NCBI RefSeq assembly: GCF_025370935.1
Contig: NC_133491.1
Location: 467,738-531,737, forward strand
Direction of reading: 5' to 3'
DNA length: 64,000 nt
DNA from: Choristoneura fumiferana
Taxonomy: Eukaryota > Arthropoda > Insecta > Lepidoptera > Tortricidae
The notes under the pieces are model-generated. The model did no database searches. It saw only the letters and a program-made list of their open reading frames with translations, and was not told the origin of the DNA. Positions 12,492 to 22,323 of this stretch are shown piece by piece. Position 1 is the first letter of the stretch; the number at the start of each line of letters is the position of its first letter. The position numbers and the translations under genes are program-made.

Positions 12492-12610
12492 CGTCGCCCC
12501 AGCCTATATACGTCCCACTGCTGGGCACAGGCCTCCTCTCAGAACAAGAGGGCTTGGGCCATAGTTCCCACGCGGGCCCAGTGCGGATTGGGAACTTCGC
12601 ACGCACCATT
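12492..12610 (-). mobile_element. RTE-tailed SINE, tail only, 12-bp TSD
   Basis: The TSD gaatcatatttt is at 12480-12491 and 12611-12622. The insert is only the antisense tail (cctatatacgtcccactgct through acgcacc). Confidence 0.87.
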
Positions 12611-13442
12611 GAATCATATTTTATGATTGATATTTTATTGAGAATGTATAAAAGCCTGTGACATATTAACATGATCAAATCAATTCTGTAAGTAGGACGG
12701 ATAGGGTTTTTTATATGTATTTACACGGCTAAACCATCATTGCTACGAAGAATGCGTATACTAACGAACTGAGCGAAAACTAATTCTTTACTTAAAAAAT
12801 ATGAAAGTTTGAGTTCTTGATGCATCATCATCCGCCACTCCCATCACGAAACCACCGGATTATTAAGACCATATGTCGCGGGCCGCACTACCCTTCCCTA
12901 CGTCTGTACGTAAGTGGCGGCATAACAAATAAGTTTATAATACATTGCTTACATTGCCCGTTAACCACTGCGTAACACAGTCTCGACTGCGCAATGGATA
13001 GATAAAACCACTTCTTGCTCCGCCAGTCGCACGAAGTCGTGGTTATCGTAACGGGCAAAGTTGGCCCATGGCTCCTTGATTGCTGTTCGCGTCTTTTGAT
13101 TAAGTGATATGAAGGGTTAACTGAATATAAACGTCATATTCTGACCGCTTATTGAGTTAAGTTAACGCTTCACGTGTCCACGCTGTTAGATGCTTTTGGT
13201 ACCGACTGAAAGGAGCAATACTCGGTTGATAAATTTTTATTATTAATATCAAAATACAACATTTATCTGTCTAGTCAAAATGCGATATTTTAAACTTTCC
13301 CGACTCTCAATTATATTTATTTACCTACTACATACCCGCGAAAATAAATGGTTATTTATTGCTCACATTATCTCAACGTTTCGGCTAAATTACAGCGTCC
13401 ATAGATAGAGTAGGTAAGAGAAAAAGTTTTGTCAGATTCCAT

Positions 13443-13532
13443 CCCAGCCTATATACGTCCCACTGCTGGGCACAGGCCTCCTCTCAGAGCAAGAGGGCTT
13501 GGGCCATAGTTCCCACGCAGGCCCAGTGATAT
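13443..13532 (-). mobile_element. RTE-tailed SINE, tail only
   Basis: Antisense tail (cagcctatatacgtcccact to gcaggcccagtg) ending abruptly in AT-rich DNA. No TSD found. Confidence 0.78.
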
Positions 13533-13689
13533 ATTATATATAAAAATATTGTTACTTAATTTGTAAGCACCTTATATATTTTTACACAAAATAAAAGTTT
13601 ACATAAAGCAGTATCCGGCAGGCTCCAAACTAGGCTAAACATGTATCATGGGATCCGGTGAGTTGGATAACAAAATAATTATTTATTTA

Positions 13690-13760
13690 CAATACAATAC
13701 AATACAATACAAATATTCTTTATTGCACACCACAGATCTATATTTTTTTTGTTATATTGT
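13690..13760 (-). mobile_element. (AATAC)n-bounded retroelement 3' end
   Basis: (AATAC)4 followed by aaatattctttattgcacac. Similar pentanucleotide-plus-ctttatt starts occur at 33877, 43226 and 56223. Confidence 0.5.
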
Positions 13761-14224
13761 CACAAAAACATAATAATGAATATGTATAATACGTATAAAA
13801 ATAAATGACCTAATAAAATATCTTTTCCGAATATCTCCGAGTTAAAGCAACTTTAAATGACGGCAGTAGATTCTGACTTTTACGTTTTCAAAGTAATTGT
13901 TTCTAGTTATTTTATATTCATAAGTGATTCGTGTTTCTTTGCCACAACAGCACAATAAATTTCACCCGGCTTATCCTATGTCATTACCTGAATAAGGCAA
14001 TGTGCCCACCGGCCGCATTCTCGCCCAAATCTCCTTTTAACGAGCGCTAAGCCAGCCGCTGCCGGGTAGCGCTTAGGTATTTTTGTGATAAATTTTAGAA
14101 CACGTTTAAACTAGCTGCGAGCCCTGGCTTCGCACGTAGTCAATGAAGAAAACGAAAGTACCTACTATAGGTACTTTTTTTTACAAAGCAACTAGATTTT
14201 TGTAACAGATTTAACAAAGTCACG

Positions 14225-14440
14225 GGATAGTGTCATTTCGTCTAAAAAGCTGCTGGTCTAAGTAGCAAGTGGTCTAAAATTCTTTGATTCAGATTCCACG
14301 TGGCTGAGGCGTTTTTATTTTCAAGGTTTCGACAAAAAAACAGGTTAGGAGCAGTTACCTTTACCTTGCCATTTAGACCAGTTGCTTCTTAGACCAGTTG
14401 CTACTCAGACCTTCTGCTTTTTTTAGACCAGTTCCTACTA
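14225..14440. repeat. Word-repeat element: tttagaccagttgctact type
   Basis: The word tagaccagttgctnct occurs several times at 14370-14440 on the plus strand and inverted at 14250-14285 (agcaagtggtctaaaa), giving a foldback built of short repeats. Confidence 0.6.
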
Positions 14441-14444
14441 CACC

Positions 14445-14660
14445 TTTTTTAGGGTTCCGTAGCCAAATTGGCAAAAACGGAACCCTTATAGTTTCGCCAT
14501 GTCTGTCTGTCCGTCTGCGGCTTTGCTCAGAGATTATCATTGCTAGAAAGCTGTAATTGTGCATGAATATAGATGTAAACTATGCCGACAAAAAGGTACA
14601 AAAAAAGCAAAAAAAATTTTTTTTAGAGTACCTAGACGTTAAGGTTAATACTTTAAAAAA
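14445..14660 (-). mobile_element. Interspersed repeat with gggttccgt ends, fragment
   Basis: Antisense of the 9869 family: agggttccgtagccaaattg, then atagtttcgccatgtctgtc. 5' part missing. Confidence 0.65.
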
Positions 14661-14756
14661 TACAACATATGTACTTTAGTTTTCTGTTAACCTTAGCGGT
14701 CCCCCGACACCGACGACGCTTAGATAAAAAAAATATTACTAGGTACTAAATACTAA

Positions 14757-15001
14757 TGTAATTCCGCACATGAATTTCGAAAAACTCAGAGGTGCGAGCC
14801 GGGGTTTGACCCCGACCCTTCTTGTTTGAGAGGCGATAGGTCAAACCACTAGGCCACCACGGCTCAATGACGATTCAATGGTGCGTGTGAAGTTCCCAAT
14901 CCGCACTGGGCCCGCGTGGGAACTATGGCCCAAGCCCTCTTGTTCTGAGAGGAGGCCTGTGCCCAGCAGTGGGACGTATATAGGCTGGGATGATGATGAT
15001 G
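14757..15001 (+). mobile_element. RTE-tailed SINE, 5' head inverted, 12-bp TSD
   Basis: The TSD actaaatactaa is at 14745-14756 and 15002-15013. From 14757 to 14864 the tRNA-like head lies on the minus strand (box B gggtcaaacccc-like, box A tggcctagtgg when read in reverse). From about 14871 to 15001 the tail is on the plus strand, ending gggatgatgatgatg. The head's true 5' end (agccgtgg) is at the internal junction. Confidence 0.85.
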
Positions 15002-15034
15002 ACTAAATACTAAATTAACTTAGGCTAATTTTGC

Positions 15035-15109
15035 GGGAAATCAGCAGATAGTCCCCGCGGGATAGGGATAAACGAATTCTTTGCAGATGAAGTCGCGGGC
15101 AACAGCTAG
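15035..15109 (+). mobile_element. Helitron-like 3' end
   Basis: Only the terminal part: gggatagggataaacgaatt, then gaagtcgcgggcaacagCTAG (CTAG 15106-15109). Confidence 0.6.
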
Positions 15110-15764
15110 GTAGTGCATAATTATTTTTACTTTTTAGTTGTCTTTTATGGCGGCGTTTTTTTGTCGGAGTTTTTTTCGGGCGTTTTTTTTTATTTTTGCT
15201 GGCGTTTTTTGGTGTCGGAGGTTTTTTTTTATTTTTAATTTAAGTTTTTTTTATTTCATGTTTTTCTTTAGAAAGAACGCGAACTTGTGTTTGTATTGTA
15301 CGAAAATATCGACAAATTTTCAATCTTTTTATTGAATCTATATTTATGTACGTTTAAGTTATATATGCCTGTGTCTGTATTATTGTGTATTATATGTTTT
15401 CTTCTCTTTCAGCTGCTCATATAACCGGTTTTCCTGTGTCAATGACAAGCGCAAATTTCTTACACTTGCGGTCTTTACTTAAAGGTTCGATTTTGAATCT
15501 TAAAATTGCTTCAAAAGTAATACTATTAACCTTATTTAACGTGTCGGGCAGTATTTTCGCCTTATTTATTTCTAATATTAAATCTGCTAATATAAAAATA
15601 AATTACTAATATTACCTATAATTTTGATTGAAAACTTGTTATGTAAACTAAACTGTATTTCTACAATGTAAGTGTGACTTGCCACAATTGGGTCTCATTG
15701 AAAAACTGCATTCTAGCTTGCCACTACTCAGGCGTTGTACCGACTCCGGAGTATGTTGGGTCAA

Positions 15765-16000
15765 TTGTCAGAATGTCCAGGTGTCAAAATGCCCAGTTGT
15801 CATAATTATCCAGTTGCCAAAACAACAAATTAAGTATTAAAAAGTCTAATTGTCATAATGTCCAGTCATCAAAACACTAAATTGCTAAAATGTCTAGTAG
15901 CCAAAATGTCCAGTTACTAAATCACTCATTTGCTAAAACGTTGTTGCTATAAAGTCCAGTTACCAAAACAACAAATTGCTAAAATGTCTAGTTGCCATCT
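15765..16000. repeat. Word-repeat element: aatgtccagttgccaaaa type
   Basis: Ten or more degenerate copies of a roughly 18-nt phrase with alternating aatgtc(c/t)ag and tt(g/a)c(c/t)aaaac. No coding potential. Confidence 0.68.
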
Positions 16001-17150
16001 ATGTATATGTTTTTTTCGTCGAATGTATTTTTTTGTGTATCGAATATGTGCAATAATAATATTAGTAAGAGTACCTATTTTAATACTGTATTCTAAAAAC
16101 TAATGACTCTTTTACAGGCTGGTATTATGGTTCTTATTTGGTTGACACTAAAACTTTTGAGGCCCTTTATTGCTACAACAACTGTTTTCTTCGTTTTAGT
16201 TTTTATTTAGAAATCTTAAAAACTTTTATAAATTAGTCCTTGGATTTCATATTTTGCGATTGGTTTTAAATCATCCAAATAGTGATTTCGATTTTAATTG
16301 ATAGTGCGTCGTAAACATCCAGTTTACATGCGATCCAGTCAGTACCCAGAGTAAATGATATTTGCATTCGCATATCGATATGCTAATGTGTGGTCGTCGG
16401 TACTTCGCACGCGGACTGTACACCACAGGGTGCAGTAATGTGTAAAGGTGCACAGGGGGCCAACCGACTGTACAAATCAAGTACAAATAATTTATTTCTG
16501 AGTATTACAACCGTCGAAATCTAGAAGCGAAGGCAAAATAATAAAATATTAATTATCATTAATCTGTCGTGTCCGAGAAGAAAAAGGAAAAAATAAGTTT
16601 CTGTTCAAAAAATCATTTTTAAGACAAGCTTTTTTGATTACTGCACTTTTTGCTGATTGTACTTGCATTGTCATTTAAACTGCATATCCGTACCAAATTT
16701 CAAGTCTATACTATTAACCATTAAGGAGTTCCCTCCTGCGAAGACGATCCTGGCAGGACCACCAAGATGTCACAACCAGATTATTGTATTGTCACCAAAT
16801 TTACATAAGTATGGCAAATTTTTAGTCAATTGGACCGCTGAAAGTGGGTTAAATTTAGCTTCCAAGATTTGACCCACACAAATAAATAAACAAACAGGGC
16901 AAACTAAAGAAAAGCTTGTAAATAATATAAAATTAGTACTTCATTTAAATTAAAAATAGAAATGGATTGCCTTTGGTATGAATCAGCGTCATAAGCATAA
17001 TGAAAGATATTATAACAATTTTATTTCTACCTCTATAATTCATTTCACATTCTTGGATTTTTTCTTTGATAATTGTGTAACTAAACCGGAATTCAATGAA
17101 TGTTGCTGACCATCTATGCTTGGATCTGCATTCTTTACCAAACATTACCA

Positions 17151-17360
17151 TCCCACTAATATTATGAATGCGAAAGTAAGTCTGTTTGTATGTTACTTCA
17201 TCACGTCTAAAACGCTGAACCGATTTAGATGAAATTCGGTATACAGATAGTTTGAGTCCCGGGAAAGACCATAGGATAGCTTTTAGCCCCGAAATATCCA
17301 TAGTTTCCGCGGGATAGCGATAACGAATCCTTCGCGGACGGAGTCGCGGGTGACGGCTAG
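17151..17360 (+). mobile_element. Non-autonomous Helitron-like element
   Basis: Begins TC at 17151 (tcccactaatattatgaatg) and ends with gcggacggagtcgcgggtga plus CTAG at 17357-17360. Flanks are A (17150) and T (17361), the Helitron target. A GC-rich hairpin precedes CTAG. No Rep/helicase. Confidence 0.8.
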
Positions 17361-18825
17361 TAACCTATATTTTATTAAAATAATTCACAAAAATAACCGA
17401 ATTTTCCGTTCACACCTAGGCGTTAAAATTATCCCAGTTTTGTCCAGTTCAGCGTCAGGTTGAACCACTGTGCACAACACTTGCTCGTCAGTGTAGCATC
17501 ATTGCGTAGTGCTCTCGACTCGCATTTGCATACTTTATATTGCACGTGTGTGTATTGCTCTTACCTACTTCATTTCTGTTTAGTTTTAGTTATGTTGCCT
17601 TGTGTTGCCGAGTTAAACGAAAGAAGGTAACCTTTTTTATTCGTTAAGATGATTATATAAGTACCTAAACATTGGCTTTGACTTTGACTCCGTTTGCGCA
17701 GATTTCTTTTATCGCTATCCCGCGAAAACTGCAATTTGGCGGGACAAGACTATCCTATGTCCTTCTTCGGGATCCAAACGATCTATTTTTTTATTTCATC
17801 TAAATTTGTGCTACGGTTTACATGTGACAAGGTAAAACTGATTTACGAACTTTCGCCAACTTTATTTTTAGTAAGTGGTGGCAGCTTCATTGGTTAATGT
17901 AAATTGTAATTTGTTTATTTTTAAGAACCATGTACCGTTTGTGCCCAAATAAACAATAAAACATTATAACATTATTAGTGGGATTAACTGTTGTCACTAC
18001 GTGTCATTTAAAATAACGTCTCGCACGAACATTAAGAAAGCTTTAGGAAAGTATAATTAGCAACATTAAAGACTTTAATGGACACGACGTATATCATTCA
18101 AAATTTTAATGTTTTTTATGTGATTACTTGCATCTATTTTATAATTTTCTGATTAAAACTAAGCCGCGAGCTACGACCATTTCAGTCTTAAAAATTTGAA
18201 CGGCCATAAAACGAAAATGCAAAATGTACATTGCCAAAACGAAATGCAAAAATTCCGTGCACTTCGAGCGTTTTAAATGATTTCGAGAGTTTTCATGCAG
18301 TATTAATTAAGTCTTATTTTGGACAGTCACTTTGTCCGCGCGCAGCGACGCGCCCCACTGGGCAATTTCCCGCAAATCGTACATGCATTTAGAATGCTAT
18401 AATGTTCAGTATTATTTTGCTTACTGGAGCTTCATTAATTCTGTTGGTGTTTAGTCAACCGTGAAAATTAATAGAGCGCTTAAATAGTCAAAGAAGCCTA
18501 GTATTTTCACAAGAGAGATTTCGAAATGGAATTGTTTTTTTTTATTTTCTTCATATTAATTATTGGCTGACTTTGTGTACGAGGAATTCGTTTATCTTGA
18601 GCTCGCTGGAGCTATACGTTTTTCCGGACAAAAACAATTCTGTTTTTGAGGGTCACAAACAATTTCCATAACAAATAGGCGTGCGTCTGCGACTCGTCTC
18701 CGAAGTAATCGTTTATACAATTGGCGATAATAATTATCTTTGTCCTTTTTAGGGTCTCTACATCAAATTTCATCACGGCCACAATGACAAAAAAAAAGAT
18801 TTGCTGCGTACAAAATTGTTGCTTG

Positions 18826-18955
18826 TAGTAGCTAAAAGTTAGGTGATGTCTTACAAAACCAGTTTTGCAATATTAGCATTATTTTGGTTCCTAATTAGTA
18901 CATTTTGGCTAAACGTCAAGGAGCCAAACTAGTTCAGCTACCCTTTTTTTTCAGT
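18826..18955 (+). repeat. Interspersed repeat pair, copy 1
   Basis: tagctaaaagttaggtgatg through attattttggttcctaatta, then a T-run and tcagtg; matches 49879-49995. Confidence 0.62.
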
Positions 18956-19144
18956 GCAATTGAGTACTTAAGTAAGGCGTGAAGAATTAAAAGCGTAACA
19001 ATCAAACGAACATACTTACTTTAATATTTATAATATTAGTGAACTAATAAGTGCTGCTGGCACTGGCGCGGCGCCGGCGCAGACCTTCACTGCACTATAA
19101 ATCAAAGGATTAACTACTACCCTCAACTTTACGTTTCGTGACAA

Positions 19145-19272
19145 CTTTGCATGCTCCATACATTTTCAATACAAATCAATTCTCATACAAATATCTGCTC
19201 CCACCAGGAATAGAACCCGAGACCTCAATTTATAGTCAGGTTCACTCGGCTATCTGGTCTTAAGATGCTGGT
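19145..19272 (-). mobile_element. Second tRNA-derived SINE family, fragment
   Basis: Contains ctgctcccaccaggaataga and cccgagacctcaatttatag, antisense of the box B region. Diverged. Confidence 0.6.
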
Positions 19273-19345
19273 CGTACGAGTATAGGTTTTTTTACATATA
19301 CTGATCCGTCAACCCCGATCTGACCTGATGAAAAGTGTAGATAAA

Positions 19346-19569
19346 TCCATACTAATATTACAAATGCGAAAGTGTGTTTGTGTGTTTGTCCGTCTTTCAC
19401 GCCGTAAGCGTAACGGAGCGACGGATCGACTTGATTTTTGGTATAGAGATAGTTTATGGGCCCGAGAGTGACATAGTCTACTTTTTATCCCGGAAAAATG
19501 CACAGTTCCCGAGGGAACAGCGCGCGATAACCGAATACCACGCGGGCGGAGCCGCGGGCAAAAGCTAGT
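19346..19569 (+). mobile_element. Non-autonomous Helitron-like element
   Basis: Starts tccatactaatattac, ends gggcggagccgcgggcaaaa then gCTAG at 19566-19569. Flanked by A (19345) and T (19570). Confidence 0.82.
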
Positions 19570-19570
19570 A

Positions 19571-19765
19571 AATAAATATAAATAAATAAATAAATAGATA
19601 AATATATACTTAAATACATATTTAACATAGCCCACACAACACAACACCAACACAAGACCCGAGAACAAACATTCGTATTATTCATACAAATATCTGCCCT
19701 GGCTGGGATTCGAACCTGAGACCTCAAGCTTCGTAGTCAGCTTTAATCACTTGGCCATCCGATCG
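19571..19765 (-). mobile_element. Second tRNA-derived SINE family
   Basis: Minus-strand box B region ggttcgaatcccagcc and box A-like ggccaagtgattaaagc; the body ends in (AAAT)n exactly at the CTAG end of the Helitron at 19346-19569. Confidence 0.75.
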
Positions 19766-20508
19766 TCAATTGTCATCAAGATGAGGTCGAAGGTGCATTC
19801 TTACTGTTACTTGTTTTGTACTCCAAGAACAGAATTAAATTTCGTAAACCATTCAAGAATCTCTTGCTTTACGGCGTAGAAACAGCAACACACATATAAA
19901 GGGCCTTAAATAAAATATTCAAGAAATTCTGTTATGCAAAGCGGCAAGTAGGTATTTTATGAGAATATCATCTCGAAAATCCTTTTTAATCCTTTGACGT
20001 GAGTCGCTGCTTTATACACGTAACAAAGGGATCTAACATCATTCTAACAAAAACATTGAGTTGCCGTTTAACTGGAATGATTTAATCGTTATTTTCTTAT
20101 TTTGTTTGTATACAGGAGGAAAGATCGAACGCCACATGAATGGCAACTACCTTAAATATTGGTAATAGCACATTCTGTGTAAAGGAGACTTGACACATGA
20201 TTCTAAAAATTCAAAATGGTCTGCTAATACTGGGACAGACGAAAAAAAAACACTTTTCGTGTTGGTTATTTTCCAATAATGTATGTATGTATTGTAAACC
20301 CTTTATTTAAAAAATAATCAAGATAAAAACATAACTTTCAGATAGGTGCACATGTGAATGGCGAATAACCCAAGATTTTATATCAAAAAAAATATTTCGA
20401 AGAGGTCTTCGTTTTTTGAAGTCGAAAATACTGACTGAGTCTGAAATATTTGTGACAATTTTTCTCTAAGACTGACATAAGGAACTAACCTTCCCCTTTC
20501 TTCCGCAG

Positions 20509-20720
20509 TGACAGCCCTCCGTGAGCACTGGGATGAAGCAAACGCGCGTGTTCTACAGCGCAAGGCGCAGCTCGACGCCATGCTTGGTGACAGCCAGCGG
20601 TACGAGGCGCGCCGGCGCGACGCCGACGCCTGGCTGGCTCGCATGGAGGCGCGGCTCGCGGGCATGGCTCCGCCTGGACACACCGCCGACGTGCTGGAAA
20701 TGCAGCTGCGAGAGCAAAAG
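20509..20720 (+). CDS. Dys: Dystrophin, internal exon (spectrin-repeat rod), exon A
   Basis: Coding exon of dystrophin, the membrane-associated scaffold linking actin to the dystroglycan complex in muscle and nerve. It follows a pyrimidine-rich tract ending in ttccgcag and stops at a gtaggc donor. Two bases complete a codon begun in the previous exon; then 70 codons run from TALREHWDEAN to LEMQLREQK, ending in phase 0. The helical heptad pattern, the W of EHWDEAN and the WLARME motif are typical of spectrin repeats. VLQRKAQLD and DSQRYEA resemble, from memory of the family, the conserved C-terminal half of the insect dystrophin rod. The exon is GC-rich inside AT-rich intron. The preceding exon is not in the window, so the upstream intron exceeds 20 kb. 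Another giant spectrin-repeat protein is possible but less likely given how exons B and C read. Confidence 0.88.
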
Positions 20721-20844
20721 GTAGGCGCTAGGGTAGAGCAATAGGAGCACTCGTCTTTTAGGTCACTATGCTCTTGAGGGGGTAGTCGTGGTTGATCTAA
20801 ATGTGAACCAACTAAGCGTCCATGAGAGTTTTAATAAACCGAAC

Positions 20845-21440
20845 AATAAGAAGTCCGACTCAATAATAATCCGAAATGGCAAAAATACGAATTCCGATTA
20901 CTAAAATACCGATTTTCAAAATTCCGAATATCATTACACCGATCAATAATAAATCCCGACTTTTTAACTAAGGCTATGTAGATTAGCCTAAAACAGTATT
21001 TACTGTTACTGATTTTCAGCAATGTGACACAGCGGAGCTCCTGTTCCGCGCAGTTTGTCGCAATTCTAACCTAACCTAACCTAAGTATGCAGGTCAATTT
21101 ATCTAAATTGATTGATTCGAAATTCGAGATTCGAAATCAAGATTCCGATTATTAAAACCGCGAAGTTTAGTTTGCCGAATGTCATATTTCCGAATTAGCG
21201 ATGTCATTTCGGAAAATTGATAATCGGAATACTGTACTTCGGGCCAATAACATTTCGTGCTTTTCATTCTTCGAAGTTTTAAAAATCGGATATTAAAAAA
21301 TCGATATATATTGAAATTCGGAAAAATAAATTTCGTGTTTTTAAGTAATCGGAATTATATGTCTCAGGAATTCTGAAAATCGGAGTTTTGAAAATCGGAA
21401 TTAGCAAATTCGGAATAAAATATTTCGGAGTATTTGGGTG
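20845..21440. repeat. Word-repeat element: (a)aatcggaattttgaa type
   Basis: On the left the phrase appears as aattccgatt/aaaataccgattttc; on the right it is inverted as aaaatcggaattagcaaat. More than fifteen degenerate copies surround a non-repeat core (20960-21110) that contains cctaacctaacctaa. Confidence 0.68.
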
Positions 21441-22059
21441 TCCCCCATGACAGTGCGCTGGCGGGGTGCTGACGCCTGGCTGACACATTATCTCGCCACG
21501 CCTCGCTGGTGAAAAAGCACCTTAAGCTCCATACATGAGAAACTCGTACCATTCCAATCTTTAGCCGATTGTAGTTTAATAATGTATCTTGGCAGCCTTC
21601 GGGCCCATAAATCAACAAATGCAAGTCGCACTTACTGCATTATTTGAATTTCTCGCGAAATCCACGAAAATATCGCCGCGACTCCACCCGCGAATTTGCA
21701 TAATTGCTGCTGCAAAAGTCTCGCACTATCTTTACTAAGTGCTAACAGCACACGCGCAAATAAACAGAACTTGGCACTGAAACTTGCTGCATTCTCGTTT
21801 ACTGAAGATAAAAAAAAAATGTTTTTTTTTGGTGCTTTACATAATCAAATCTGTATCAATGAACTAAGCTTAAACTAAGTTTATAATTTTTAACTCTGTA
21901 CTCTGTTCTGAATACTCAGTTAGTAGGACTCAACCTAACTATACATAAGGTTTAATAAACTCATTGTTGTGTTAACTTTGTAATCGCAAGTTTTTAAATA
22001 AGATAACATAATTACTTATGCAGTCTGTATATCTTTGAAACATACTGTAATGTTTTTTT

Positions 22060-22211
22060 TTTCAATACATTTGCTCGAAAAATTCACTTTCAAAGGATGT
22101 ATACATGGCTCGTAAGATCATTTTACCACACTAGTGTGATTTTTTTCACAGTTTTTTTTTTAATTCTCCATTATAAAAGTTTACAAGCAAAGAGTTTTAA
22201 ATGACAAAAAT
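22060..22211. repeat. Interspersed repeat, copy 2
   Basis: Reverse complement of 5349-5497 with few differences; ends 100 bp before the RTE target site. Confidence 0.68.
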
Positions 22212-22323
22212 TAAAAATAAATCGAATACGTAGAACAATGTAGAAATATACAAAGCTAAGTAATGAATTTGCAAAATTGATTGTAATTATTATAAACTGT
22301 AATTTAATTATATGATACGTATG

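Noticed and set aside
15138..15335. A phenylalanine-rich membrane protein
   Set aside because: The frame is made of T-runs (gtttttt words); low-complexity DNA, not a gene.
21066..21084. cctaacctaacctaa as an interstitial telomere (TTAGG)n
   Set aside because: Only about three and a half units; such short runs occur by chance and inside mobile elements.
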